Assembly: GCA_029979005.1 (NCBI GenBank)
Contig: JAPOIJ010000032.1
Coordinates: forward strand, 1-35,957
Reading direction: 5' to 3'
From: Planctomycetota bacterium
GTDB lineage: Bacteria; Planctomycetota; Planctomycetia; Pirellulales; Pirellulaceae
DNA: 35,957 bases
Shown piece by piece: positions 9,070 to 16,853 of this stretch. Position 1 is the stretch's first letter, and every line of letters begins with the position of its first letter. The position numbers were made by a program, and so were the translations under genes. The notes under the pieces were generated by a model. That model made no database searches and was not told the origin of the DNA. It saw only the letters and a program-made list of their open reading frames with translations.

Positions 9070-9116
9070 GAATGGAAGAGTTGATTAGACGAATAAACTG
9101 AATTTTCTACTTCGCT

Positions 9117-10205
9117 CTATTTGACTTCGTCGGTTCGGTCATTGATCGAGAATTCGGTTTCCATTTTAAGGAGTTTGGGGGATTTCAAATTAACAAGCGC
9201 TTTCCGCAGATCTAGGCATTCGACTGCCTGGCCTTTAAAAGTCTTGTAATAATAAATCGCATTTTTCGTGTCCGTGACTGAGGTCCAGATTGTGTAATCC
9301 ATCAGTGTTTTATTGTCTGATTCTCGAATTGCACCTTTGGGGATATCAAAATTGTTCATGATATGAAACGCACGGAATACGCCTTCATCGACATCTTTCG
9401 ATGGAAGGGCATTATTGGCAAAAGCGGTTGCTCTCACAAAGCGTGAAGGCGAGGAAAAATCACCCGGTAAACCGAACATCCCAGTTCCCTGGCCAAAAGG
9501 TTTTACCTTTTGTTTGCCAACGGTTAGCGTTTCGCGATTGGTCGCAGTGAGCCCGATGTAGTTTCTCAAGTTGGTAAGTTGCCAATCGTACGTTGGGTTG
9601 TTTGTTACTACGTTTACAGTGTTGTCATGTATGGTTAAACCGGATTTGGTGTATTCAATGACGATCGATCCGCCGTCGGCATCCGTCACTGCGTAATGCA
9701 ATGGTGCGATTCCTTCAATTTCTTTGACGTAAGTACCGACCACAACTTTTTCTGACATGGCGGCTTTAATTTCTTCGACAGTTGCGAACTGGCTTAACAA
9801 CCAGTTGCCCACTTCTTCGCTGGAAATAGCGTTATTCTGATTAGCCGCGGTCAATTCTGAATATTCTGCGGCGCCTTTAAAATAAAAAGCCCCAAAATAA
9901 AGTCCCTTCTCGTTCACACCGTCTACGATAATTGATTTTCCGAGGGCATTCGCGCCAGCAAATCCATACTTAGCTTCGAAAGTAAACCCGCTCTTTTTTG
10001 GGTTTAAGCCCAGCGTTGTGTATTTAGTTCCTGCAGGAACGACGAGTACATTGGACTTAATGTCAAAGCCAAACTCCATCGTCCGTCCGACAATGGTGGA
10101 CCCATCCAATGTTTTCAAAATGATTCCGGTGCAGGCAACTAATGTTGGAGACACGATCAATGTCACCACCATCAACACAACTAAAGCAAATCGACATTTA
10201 GGCAT
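9117..10205 (-). CDS. Choloylglycine hydrolase / penicillin V acylase-family Ntn hydrolase
   Basis: This 362-residue exported protein is of the linear amide C-N hydrolase family (bile salt hydrolases and penicillin V acylases). The signal peptide runs to Ala24, and cleavage exposes Cys25 in VACTGIIL, the expected N-terminal nucleophile. GSTIVGRTMEFGFD (Arg and Asp of the active site) and VVPAG follow, and NNPTYDWQLTNLRNYIGL supplies the conserved Asn/Arg block. In planctomycetes the natural substrate is unlikely to be a bile salt; related periplasmic enzymes act on acyl-homoserine lactones or other N-acyl amides, so quorum quenching is possible but unproven. The start is ATG 10205 rather than the TTG just before it. 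The last four signal residues plus Cys (LVAC) also fit a lipoprotein lipobox, an ambiguity noted separately. Confidence 0.85.
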   Translation of the reverse strand: MPKCRFALVVLMVVTLIVSPTLVACTGIILKTLDGSTIVGRTMEFGFDIKSNVLVVPAGTKYTTLGLNPKKSGFTFEAKYGFAGANALGKSIIVDGVNEKGLYFGAFYFKGAAEYSELTAANQNNAISSEEVGNWLLSQFATVEEIKAAMSEKVVVGTYVKEIEGIAPLHYAVTDADGGSIVIEYTKSGLTIHDNTVNVVTNNPTYDWQLTNLRNYIGLTATNRETLTVGKQKVKPFGQGTGMFGLPGDFSSPSRFVRATAFANNALPSKDVDEGVFRAFHIMNNFDIPKGAIRESDNKTLMDYTIWTSVTDTKNAIYYYKTFKGQAVECLDLRKALVNLKSPKLLKMETEFSINDRTDEVK

Positions 10206-10349
10206 CAAACGAATCTCTCAGAAAATATAAAGTGACTTTAGCTAGGAAAATAAACATCGAGGCTAATCGGGTCAACCACCTAGAATTGGGGGCTGAGAGA
10301 TTCTCGCGGGAAATCTAAGTTCCAATAGTTTGAAGGATATCGCAAGTCC

Positions 10350-12647
10350 TCAGGAGATTCTGTTGACGCCGCGATTTTCGGATTGGTGAATAATCACAGG
10401 CCAGCCGGGGAATTGATTGTCGGGGTTACCATCGGTAGCATCGACATCAAATCGGAAACAATCGAGGTGATATGTTTTTGTTTCTGTATCGATCGTAACT
10501 AGTCCAAAGCCACTGGCTTTTTGATGAGCCTTTTTGTAGCGATGCTTGTCGATGCCTTCGACAGGATTGCCAACTGCATAAACATAGATCTTATTGCCAA
10601 AGCCATCGAGGTACTCACCGGTATTGTTGTGGTTATGGCTGGGGCGATTCTGATGTTGCATCCCAACTTCGTCCGGTAACCACGAGCGTGGATAACCCGC
10701 CGCGATCGCAGGCGTGCAGAATGACCAATTACTGTCTCGTTGCTTGTCGACTCCGTATTGGGAAAGCGTGGTTAGATGTTGATCTCCATTGATATGAAGC
10801 GCCATCGATTTTCGAATAATATTGATGGCCCTGTCACGTTGGGTTTGAGGCCAGGCGCCGGAGTCAAGATCGGCTTTTAGGTATTGTTGTTTTTGACCGT
10901 GGTGAGTCGCAACGCCTGCGAATACCGTTTGGCTCAAAAGGACTTTCATTGAATGCCCTCGCCAGTCTTCTCCCCATTGTTCAAGGAATTCTTCCTGTCG
11001 TTCTCCCAGCAACACGAGTCCTTCTTTATCGAGTTTGGACGTATCGAAGTTGGGATCAAGTACGTGATCGGCTCGTCCACTGCCGGTTTCGACTCTTTCA
11101 GGACCGCTTTTCCATTGTCGGTCAGCGATGATCGCGAAGCTCACGCCGCCGTACACGAGATCCGTGTAATAAACGCTAATGTCCTGTAACGAAGGATTTG
11201 AATCAAAGGGGTCGGGATGATGGGCAGTATTAGTGCGATGAACAGCATTAACCATGCGGGCTGGTTCGCGGTAGCCTCCCTTGGAGCTGGCGCCTTTGGT
11301 GGTATCCTTCATAGAGGCGCCACCCTCGCCCCAGATATTACCCTGAAAAACGTCGTGGTCGTCAGGTAGACAGACGGTGGGACTATTCTTCATCGCATGG
11401 CGGAATGATAAACCGAACTGATAGAATTTTCTTAGATAGTTAAGGATGGCTAAATCGGCGGGCTCACGAATGATCCCAAATCCCCCATGGTTTTCGTAAA
11501 GCTGGTCTCCTGAAAAATAGAGCATGTCAGGGTCCAGTTTGATCAGGTTTTCGGCGACCGGCTCATACGGGTACGCATAATCATTCTGGCAAGTTAAGGC
11601 CCCAAGGCGCAGAGGTCGGCCAGTCGGACTGGCTTTGATGATTCCCCCCCATTCGTTTCGGGAAACCGACCCGTCTTTATGCTTTTCCAGGTAGACCAGG
11701 CGGTACTTGGACTCGCGTGTCGCATTCCAATTAGGAATCTGAAATGTTGCAACCCAAGCGTCAGTATCCAGTTCAGCGTTTCCGAGTGATTTCCAATTGC
11801 CGTTTTCTAAAACCTGAAGCTCGACGGATTGGTTATCTTTTTGACCAAGTGGTCCGGTGAGGGCGCTCATCTTAAGGATGAATCCCTTCTCAGATCGAGA
11901 GTCGCTTAAAGTGTACATCGACCAAAGCAGCGGTCCGAATGCCTGCTGAGGTGTAACGGAAAACGCATCGCCCTCAAGTTCCCAATCAGTGAATCGGTAA
12001 CCACGATGCCTTCCCCGTGCATTTTTGGCACCGCCCGTATACTGACTTACAAGTGCGACATTACCTAGAACGCTCTTATTGGACACCGAAGTAGTTACAG
12101 TAGCTGCGTTGTCTCCGAGGGTGAGAGTGAGATCGATTTGGGTTCCATTTGGCCGTCCCGAGAGGACGAGGGTTCTCTCCCCCGATTTGTTTTCCGGGAT
12201 CTTCACTGTTTTATTGCCGATAAACAAAAGATTCTGGTCTGAATTGATCCCGGCATTGATACCTGATGTTGCAAAGCAATTACTGCGGTATTCGTTTAGT
12301 TCGCTTTTGACTCCAATTCGAAAGCCACCTCCACCATCTTTGCCGCCACCCCGCTCCAGTCGCACGGCCATTGCAAATCCTTTGCGAGGCCGCGTGATTT
12401 GATGGGTAAGGTGATGGATACTGCGGTTAGCAGACGCCGTGTTGCATTGTGCCCAGCCATCTTTGATTTGCCAGTCTTCCATAGGATTGGCCCAGTATTG
12501 GCCTCCGAGCCAAACTCGATCGTTTGTATTCCTCCACGGCAGCGTGCCAACGTCCTTGGGATCTTCCGGTGCTGGAGGGAGCATCGGAATAAGGCCGCCA
12601 GCGGCAAGAATTTTAAGTGATTCACGGCGGGATACGGAAATGCTCAT
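10350..12647 (-). CDS. Tat-exported PhoD-like alkaline phosphatase
   Basis: This 765-residue protein begins with a twin-arginine signal (SRRESLKILAAGG, residues 6-18), so it is probably exported folded. Residues about 40-230 look like a beta-sandwich (concanavalin-like) region, rich in Gly and Thr. About 240-345 forms a fibronectin-like linker, and the metallophosphatase domain covers about 345-740. Metal-ligand motifs are GDQLYE (380-385), DDHDVF (429-434) and GDQH (621-624), as expected for PhoD-type Fe/Ca phosphatases. The extra N-terminal sandwich makes it longer than classical PhoD (about 580 residues) and may bind a surface or glycan. It lies 144 bases upstream of, and on the same strand as, the Ntn hydrolase; co-transcription is possible. 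Substrate (phosphodiester or monoester) unknown. Confidence 0.87.
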   Translation of the reverse strand: MSISVSRRESLKILAAGGLIPMLPPAPEDPKDVGTLPWRNTNDRVWLGGQYWANPMEDWQIKDGWAQCNTASANRSIHHLTHQITRPRKGFAMAVRLERGGGKDGGGGFRIGVKSELNEYRSNCFATSGINAGINSDQNLLFIGNKTVKIPENKSGERTLVLSGRPNGTQIDLTLTLGDNAATVTTSVSNKSVLGNVALVSQYTGGAKNARGRHRGYRFTDWELEGDAFSVTPQQAFGPLLWSMYTLSDSRSEKGFILKMSALTGPLGQKDNQSVELQVLENGNWKSLGNAELDTDAWVATFQIPNWNATRESKYRLVYLEKHKDGSVSRNEWGGIIKASPTGRPLRLGALTCQNDYAYPYEPVAENLIKLDPDMLYFSGDQLYENHGGFGIIREPADLAILNYLRKFYQFGLSFRHAMKNSPTVCLPDDHDVFQGNIWGEGGASMKDTTKGASSKGGYREPARMVNAVHRTNTAHHPDPFDSNPSLQDISVYYTDLVYGGVSFAIIADRQWKSGPERVETGSGRADHVLDPNFDTSKLDKEGLVLLGERQEEFLEQWGEDWRGHSMKVLLSQTVFAGVATHHGQKQQYLKADLDSGAWPQTQRDRAINIIRKSMALHINGDQHLTTLSQYGVDKQRDSNWSFCTPAIAAGYPRSWLPDEVGMQHQNRPSHNHNNTGEYLDGFGNKIYVYAVGNPVEGIDKHRYKKAHQKASGFGLVTIDTETKTYHLDCFRFDVDATDGNPDNQFPGWPVIIHQSENRGVNRIS

Positions 12648-13275
12648 GCGATTAGTTTTACCTAGTGGGAATACGATCTGTTTGGTTGAACGGGAAATGG
12701 TTTAAACAAATGAATGTCTCCGTCCTGAACCGAAATTTTCGAGGTTTTTAGCTCGCCGGTCAAGCGATTCATTTGCTAGGTAACTCGATCCAAGTCCAAC
12801 GGTCAATAATTTAACGGAGTTAAGATTAAGAATTACGGGATCAATGTTGTTTTAAAATATCTTGAACTTGGAATTGTCTTGCTCGATGGATTGATTCGTT
12901 TGTGGTCGCAAAATTTCTTTCTTTATTTGGTTCTAATTTTTCGAACAGTCAATTCTTTTCAAGCGGTTGTACGTACCGGACTATCGAGTTGGCCAGTTTT
13001 GGGTGGAGCGACAATCGGTTCGATTTAGAGTAGTTTGGTGCAAACCGCGGGTTAGCTTACTAATGGATTACTAGTTTTCATTGCTTTTCAAAGCAAGTCC
13101 AGAGTTGATCGGATTTGATCTTCTCGTGGTATTTCGGCATTGTTGACATGGCCTCCTATTGGATCTTTGTTGTTTGAATAAGCCGGTTTTTAGTCTAAGT
13201 TCGTTAGGTGAAGGGTGATTCTTTGTGTCTCATTCAGTTGTCCGTCCCCGGGCGCTTCGATCTCACAGGTCAAAA
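12648..13275. other. Long divergent spacer, no gene seen
   Basis: This spacer of about 630 bases separates the PhoD-like gene (reverse) from the serine hydrolase (forward) and should hold both promoters. No credible short gene was found. It holds a gapped inverted repeat: TTACCTAG (12658-12665) and CAAATGAAT (12707-12715) on the left are complementary to one continuous block, ATTCATTTGCTAGGTAA (12767-12783), on the right. Its function is unknown. Confidence 0.5.
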
Positions 13276-14562
13276 ATGGAATTAAAAATTACGCGATGTT
13301 TATCAGCTCTTGTCTCAGTTAATTGCGTTGTGCTTACTCTTGCCAGCGTGGATGCTTTTGGGTTTTGTCAAACGCAGGCGCACGTTGCTGAGTTAACTTC
13401 GATCGCGACGATTGGTGAGAAATCCCAAGAACCTCCGTTCCCTCATTCGCCACCAGAGAGTGAAGGAGTTTCAAGCCTGGCGCTCAACCGCCTAGATGAG
13501 CTGGTTACTGGCTTTGTTCGAGCGGAAGAAATAGTTGGAGCTGAATTATTGGTTATTAAAAATCGGCGAACGGTGATGCACGCCGTTTACGGACTGGATG
13601 CTCCCAAAGTTGGGCAACCATTAGCTAAGAATACGATTTTTAGTATTCGATCGATGACGAAGCCACTCGCTGGAGTGATGGCACAGATTTTGATTGACGA
13701 GGGGGTATTGGAACTAACGGATCCAGTTTCGACGTATCTTGAATCTTTTGACAACGAACGTTCGCGTGAAATTACCATCGAGCATCTGTTGACGCACAGA
13801 AGCGGCCTTCCAATGAAGTCGGCGGGTAGGCTTTGGTCTGACTATTCAAGTTACGATCAGATCGGGCAGGTTGCCGACTATTGGGGAGAGCTGGGACCAC
13901 AGCTCTTTCAGCCGGGCGAGCAGTACCATTATGCGGATGCAAATGTTGACACGCTTGGTGCATTAATTGAGCGAGCGGCTGGTGAACCGGCAGAAGAGCT
14001 GATTGAAGGGCGATTGTTTAGGACGTTGGGCATGAGTGATTCCATGACTCTCCTGAGAGTTGGAGACCCGAGGCTGGAACGTGTAGCGGGTAAAAATGCC
14101 GGAGGGATGGGGCGTTGGAGGCAATTTTGGCGTTGGCAGGGGAAGCCTTATTTTTCGTTTCCGATGTTTGCTCAAGGGTTTTACTCAACACCGGTCGATT
14201 ACGCTCGTTTTATGCAGATGATCCTCGATGGTGGAACGTTTAACGGAAATCAAATATTGTCAAAAGCTGCAATTTCGCGAATTCTTACTCCGGTCTCGCA
14301 AACCCCCATGCCCACCGGGTTCGCAGGGCTGAGTTCTTCTTACGGACAATTAATGCATCTTTATGAGAAAAAAGGGGAAGTTGTAGCTTTTGGACATAGT
14401 GGATCGGATGCGACGTACGCATGGGCATGGCCAGATCAGGATTTGATGGTCCTGTACTTTACGCAGTCTCGAGGGAGCGCGACGATGAGTCGAATGGAGG
14501 CTGTGATCGACAGTCTTTTAGCTCGTCCGATTCCTGTTGAGAAAATTGAAACGCTGAAATAA
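13276..14562 (+). CDS. Secreted serine hydrolase, beta-lactamase/class C (S12) fold
   Basis: This 428-residue protein is read from ATG 13276, which opens a hydrophobic signal (CLSALVSVNCVVLTLASVDAF); a GTG 17 codons upstream is the longer alternative. The active-site set of the serine beta-lactamase/DD-peptidase/esterase fold is present: SMTK (Ser126, Lys129), YAD (Tyr219) in place of YxN, and HSG (374-376) in place of KTG. The family covers class C beta-lactamases, D-aminopeptidases and esterases such as EstB; the HSG and YAD variants fit the broad 'serine hydrolase' group rather than a true beta-lactamase, so resistance should not be assumed. It is probably periplasmic. It stands alone, and a small hairpin overlaps its stop codon. 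Confidence 0.88.
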   Translation: MELKITRCLSALVSVNCVVLTLASVDAFGFCQTQAHVAELTSIATIGEKSQEPPFPHSPPESEGVSSLALNRLDELVTGFVRAEEIVGAELLVIKNRRTVMHAVYGLDAPKVGQPLAKNTIFSIRSMTKPLAGVMAQILIDEGVLELTDPVSTYLESFDNERSREITIEHLLTHRSGLPMKSAGRLWSDYSSYDQIGQVADYWGELGPQLFQPGEQYHYADANVDTLGALIERAAGEPAEELIEGRLFRTLGMSDSMTLLRVGDPRLERVAGKNAGGMGRWRQFWRWQGKPYFSFPMFAQGFYSTPVDYARFMQMILDGGTFNGNQILSKAAISRILTPVSQTPMPTGFAGLSSSYGQLMHLYEKKGEVVAFGHSGSDATYAWAWPDQDLMVLYFTQSRGSATMSRMEAVIDSLLARPIPVEKIETLK

Positions 14563-14581
14563 GTCAAGATTAGTTTGACTT
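14561..14581 (+). terminator. Hairpin at the end of the serine hydrolase gene
   Basis: AAGTCAA (14561-14567) and TTGACTT (14575-14581) pair perfectly around a seven-base loop and overlap the TAA. A T-rich stretch (TTCCTTTTT) follows about 10 bases later. The stem is AT-rich and weak. Confidence 0.4.
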
Positions 14582-14907
14582 AGCTATATTCCTTTTTGCT
14601 CACGCAAGCGTATCGTTTAAATTTTACCGCGAAAGCTCCTTCCAATATTTGGTTCCAATTGCAATCGCAATAATAAGATGCCACACTTAATAAAATGTTG
14701 GTGGGTAGGCTGAATTCGGATCGTATTATTCGGTGCAACTGTTATTTGTGATCTGGCTATGGGGGACCTGTACGTTCGGACTGACCTTGTTTGGGAACTT
14801 ACTTAAAACATATTTTCAAATCAATCGAGTCGTTTTTTTGTGCCAAGGTTTTGCCTGCCCTCCAACGCCATCAAACGTGGCAAAATTGTTTTCAATAGGA
14901 ATCCACT
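14582..14907. other. Spacer upstream of the selenoprotein candidate
   Basis: This AT-rich spacer has no convincing gene. An 87-codon open frame at 14733-14996 crosses it, but it overlaps the SelW-like gene in another frame and has no family features, so I do not call it. The promoter of the SelW-like gene should lie here. Its ribosome-binding site AGGA is at 14897-14900, seven bases before the GTG start. Confidence 0.5.
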
Positions 14908-15159
14908 GTGTTAATCAAAATCATTCACTGTCCAAGGTGAAAATCTTATATCCCCAAAGTAGCGAGTTACGCTGCAGCTATCCGGAAAGAATTTAAGGAA
15001 GAACCCGTGATTGAACCTGGTTCACGTGGGCAATTTGATGTATTCGTAAATGATGAGTTGGTGTACTCCCGAAAGGGCGGGCTGTTTGCGATGATCACTA
15101 GGAAACCGTGGCCAACCCTGGAACAGGTTGTAGCGGCGATATTGGAATCAAAAGGATAG
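14908..15159 (+). CDS. SelW-like Rdx-family selenoprotein (in-frame TGA as Sec)
   Basis: Read through the TGA at 14938-14940, this frame gives an 83-residue protein with the full plan of the SelT/SelW/SelH (Rdx) family. It opens with a short strand and the redox motif HCPRU (Cys8, Sec11), then a helix with AAAIRKEFKEE (22-32). The family block GSRGQFDVFVNDELVYSRKG (38-57) comes next, and the C-terminal helix WPTLEQVVAAILE ends it. Rdx proteins are thioredoxin-fold thiol/selenol oxidoreductases with CxxC or CxxU. The GTG start has AGGA seven bases upstream, and an in-frame TAG at 14896-14898 limits the start to this spot. A SECIS-like hairpin lies 24 bases after the TGA. Other genes here end in TGA, so this is not a reassigned code. 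The alternative is a Cys-to-stop mutation or sequencing error. Translation needs SelA, SelB, SelC and SelD elsewhere in the genome. Confidence 0.8.
14959..14975 (+). promoter_or_regulatory. Bacterial SECIS-like hairpin for the in-frame TGA
   Basis: GTAGCG (14959-14964) pairs with CGCTGC (14970-14975), six base pairs including one G-U, around the loop AGTTA. There are 24 bases between the TGA and the loop, and the second loop base is G (14966). Published bacterial SECIS rules ask for a G in the first two loop positions and a spacing of about 16-37 bases, both met here. Confidence 0.65.
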
Positions 15160-15178
15160 TTAGCCATTAGCTTTAGAT

Positions 15179-15190
15179 GCGTCCAGACGC
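15179..15190 (+). terminator. Short GC hairpin after the SelW-like gene
   Basis: GCGTCCAGACGC is a perfect inverted repeat 19 bases after the TAG, followed by CTCCTTTT. The loop is very short and the T-run weak, so this may attenuate rather than stop transcription into the next gene at 15245. Confidence 0.4.
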
Positions 15191-15244
15191 CTCCTTTTAC
15201 GAGGTCTTCTTTCGAAGTGTTTACTTCTTGAATAAAGAGAATCT

Positions 15245-15736
15245 ATGTCTGAAGAATGTTCGACTTTGATTGTACATCGAATGGGTGGTTGGGTTCGCCG
15301 TAAGGGGAAGTCTCCGCTTGGCGTTCTCGTAGATGGAAAACCAGCCGGCATGATTGGCGAAGAGATCGCAGTGGCTGCCGGTCCGCATAACATTGAAGTG
15401 AAAACCTTTCTTTTCACTTGTCGGCCTCTTCGAATAGAAGCGGCGCCTGCGTCCAGACACATTTTCCAATACCGGACTTCCTGGTTAGCGTTTGGCTTCA
15501 TCATGTTAGGGATAATACTATTCTTGGCACTTGCATATCCCGTCGCATTTATTCTCGATCGATTGCAAGCGTTGATCGTTGGTGATGTTTTGCCTCCGAG
15601 TCTTGGTTTGGTAATCCTAGTGGCTGTATTTGGGTTGTACGGGACACTGGCGTTTGTTGCACCTCCACTCGTTTTGACTAAATTTGGAATTTTTAGTCAT
15701 AAGTTGTTTAGCGCAGATTTGAATGAGAGCGTTTGA
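15245..15736 (+). CDS. Two-helix membrane protein with PEGA-like N-terminal domain, function unknown
   Basis: This 163-residue protein is not recognised as a named family. Residues about 7-70 form a small beta-rich domain (TLIVHRMGGWVRRKGKSPLG, then VLVDGKPAGMIGEEIAVAAG). The phrase 'V-D-G-K-P-A-G...G.H.I.V' resembles PEGA or carboxypeptidase-regulatory-like sandwiches that decorate membrane proteins. Two hydrophobic helices follow at about 80-103 and 119-140, then a 20-residue tail. There is no signal peptide, so the sandwich is probably on the cytoplasmic side. The gene begins 85 bases after the SelW-like selenoprotein on the same strand, so the two may share a transcript, but nothing links them functionally. 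The upstream AAAGAGA is a plausible ribosome-binding site. Hairpins follow the stop. Confidence 0.65.
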   Translation: MSEECSTLIVHRMGGWVRRKGKSPLGVLVDGKPAGMIGEEIAVAAGPHNIEVKTFLFTCRPLRIEAAPASRHIFQYRTSWLAFGFIMLGIILFLALAYPVAFILDRLQALIVGDVLPPSLGLVILVAVFGLYGTLAFVAPPLVLTKFGIFSHKLFSADLNESV

Positions 15737-15752
15737 GTAATCTCGGATTAAT

Positions 15753-15800
15753 TAGAGTGTTGCGGACTCTATGTCTGGCATGGGAATCTTGGGTGATTCC
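15753..15800 (+). terminator. Two tandem hairpins after the PEGA-like membrane gene
   Basis: TAGAGT/ACTCTA (15753-15771, seven-base loop) and GGAATC/GATTCC (15783-15800, six-base loop) are both perfect six-base-pair stems starting 17 bases after the stop. No strong T-run follows directly, so termination is plausible but unproven. Confidence 0.35.
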
Positions 15801-16130
15801 GCGAAAACGCAATTGAAGTACTCCTTTTGTTTGAATTAACGCCGATGCCGTCGGATTTTTGACAGTGAATCATTCCCAAAAGAGCGGTAGAGTATCGAAC
15901 CACTCAAGTGTCCGACGAGTTGAGAAACCAAGGGCGATATTTTTGCTCAATGAATTTACTGTCGCTGCAACGGGAAAATTTTTCGTGCGGTCAGTAAAAA
16001 GTTCGATTCCTGCAAATCCGAATACAGGGCGCGGAATTGAATGATACGGCGGTTTTCGCAACTGATAGGCGGGCTTTCGCCGGGAACCGACATGGTGTCG
16101 AAAATCAACTCAGCCTAATTCAACTTAGCG

Positions 16131-16139
16131 TGCTATACT
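16131..16139 (+). promoter_or_regulatory. Extended -10 promoter box for the SFPD-repeat gene
   Basis: TGCTATACT is an extended -10 element (TGn followed by TATACT), 49 bases before the ATG at 16189. No good -35 is seen 17 bases upstream, as is common for extended -10 promoters. The expected transcript start is near 16146. Confidence 0.4.
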
Positions 16140-16188
16140 TAATTGGCCATGTTTGCTGACTGATTGTAATTAATGGAGAATAGGTGCT

Positions 16189-16569
16189 ATGAGCAAGCGA
16201 GTAATGTATTCGATGAGTTTAGTCAGTATCTGCATGATTATTGGTGTCGGAATTCAATTGTATCAGACCCCCGAGATTGTTGGTGATGAAGCTCATGTGG
16301 TTGGAACTGATTTGGAGGTAAGCTCTCCCGGGACCGTCGATGTTTCGAAGATTTACGGTAAGATTCAGATCGTCAATTCGTTCCCGGATTACAAAGTTCA
16401 GGTAGTGGATTCGTTTCCTGATTTAAGAGTTCAGGTCGTTAATTCGTTTCCGGATAAGCCCGGTAAATGGCAGATGGTGAAGTCATTTCCCGATTTTAAG
16501 ATTCAGTTGGTGGATTCTTTTCCAGATTTTAAAATCAAGTACGTTAGTTCGTTTCCTGGAACTAAGTAA
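16189..16569 (+). CDS. Small SFPD-repeat protein, septoil-knot (Septknot)-like
   Basis: This 126-residue protein has a hydrophobic N-terminus (residues 8-23, signal peptide or anchor) and a linker. Six short repeats follow, each of the form V-[NDKS]-S-F-P-D-x-[KR]-[VI]-Q, with SFP at residues 64, 75, 86, 99, 110 and 121. Spacing is 11, 11, 13, 11, 11, the extra two residues coming from a central KPGKW insert, so three repeats sit on each side. From memory this pattern is that of the family named after the 7(1) septoil knot (Septknot), tiny beta proteins with a very complex backbone knot; I have not aligned it. No cellular function is known to me. The gene stands alone with an extended -10 promoter, a ribosome-binding site (GGAGAATAGG) and a hairpin after it. 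Confidence 0.75.
   Translation: MSKRVMYSMSLVSICMIIGVGIQLYQTPEIVGDEAHVVGTDLEVSSPGTVDVSKIYGKIQIVNSFPDYKVQVVDSFPDLRVQVVNSFPDKPGKWQMVKSFPDFKIQLVDSFPDFKIKYVSSFPGTK
16360..16566 (+). repeat. Six SFPD-type coding repeats (33-39 bases each)
   Basis: Each unit encodes about 11 residues centred on S-F-P-D. Codons for the shared residues vary (ttcccg, tttcct, tttccg, tttccc, tttcca), so protein sequence, not DNA sequence, has been kept. This argues for old repeats under selection rather than recent tandem duplication. Confidence 0.8.
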
Positions 16570-16602
16570 TGGGTCCTGAATTAAGCGTGTCAGTTTTCTT
16601 GT

Positions 16603-16635
16603 CGGGCTTTCACGTCTGAACGTCATTAGAGCCCG
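16603..16635 (+). terminator. Stem-loop after the SFPD-repeat gene
   Basis: CGGGCT (16603-16608) pairs with AGCCCG (16630-16635), and inside the loop ACGT-CTGA-ACGT can form a second short stem. It begins 34 bases after the stop. There is no T-run, so it may be a transcript-end hairpin or a regulatory site for the downstream oxidoreductase. Confidence 0.35.
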
Positions 16636-16853
16636 GAGATCTACCGGCGAGGCAGCGCTTCTGTTGTTGCGATCTCTGGGGTGCTGGATGTTTGAAAGTT
16701 GTTCCGATTGGTTTCAGAGATTAAGATTTGTCCAATCAAGTCTAATCGATTGAGAATAGATGGACGTTGTTGGGTTTCTTGCCTGGTAACGTAAATTTCG
16801 GTCTGATCACGCTTTTAATATGTCCCTATCAATTAATCTCTTTTTTTATCGTC

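Larger units (their letters stand above)
15737..16188. other. Spacer between the membrane gene and the SFPD-repeat gene
   Basis: About 450 bases with two hairpins at its start and a promoter-like box at its end. A 61-codon frame at 15859-16044 lacks a ribosome-binding site and family features and is not called. GTTCGATTCC at 16001-16010 resembles a tRNA T-loop, but the flanks do not pair. Confidence 0.5.

Noticed and set aside
13276..14562. True class C beta-lactamase (antibiotic resistance)
   Set aside because: The YxN and KTG boxes are YAD and HSG, typical of the wide serine-hydrolase/esterase group rather than AmpC.
14938..14940. TGA read as tryptophan or another reassigned codon
   Set aside because: Genes at 15245, 18290 and 23264 end normally at TGA, and the position demands Cys or Sec, not Trp.
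14733..14996. 87-codon forward open frame overlapping the SelW-like gene
   Set aside because: No ribosome-binding site or family features; the overlapping frame has clear Rdx conservation on both sides of the TGA.
16001..16010. GTTCGATTCC resembling a tRNA T-loop
   Set aside because: Flanking bases do not form the T-stem or an acceptor stem, and no anticodon arm is found.
15859..16044. 61-codon forward open frame in the spacer
   Set aside because: Weak start, no ribosome-binding site, no recognisable features.
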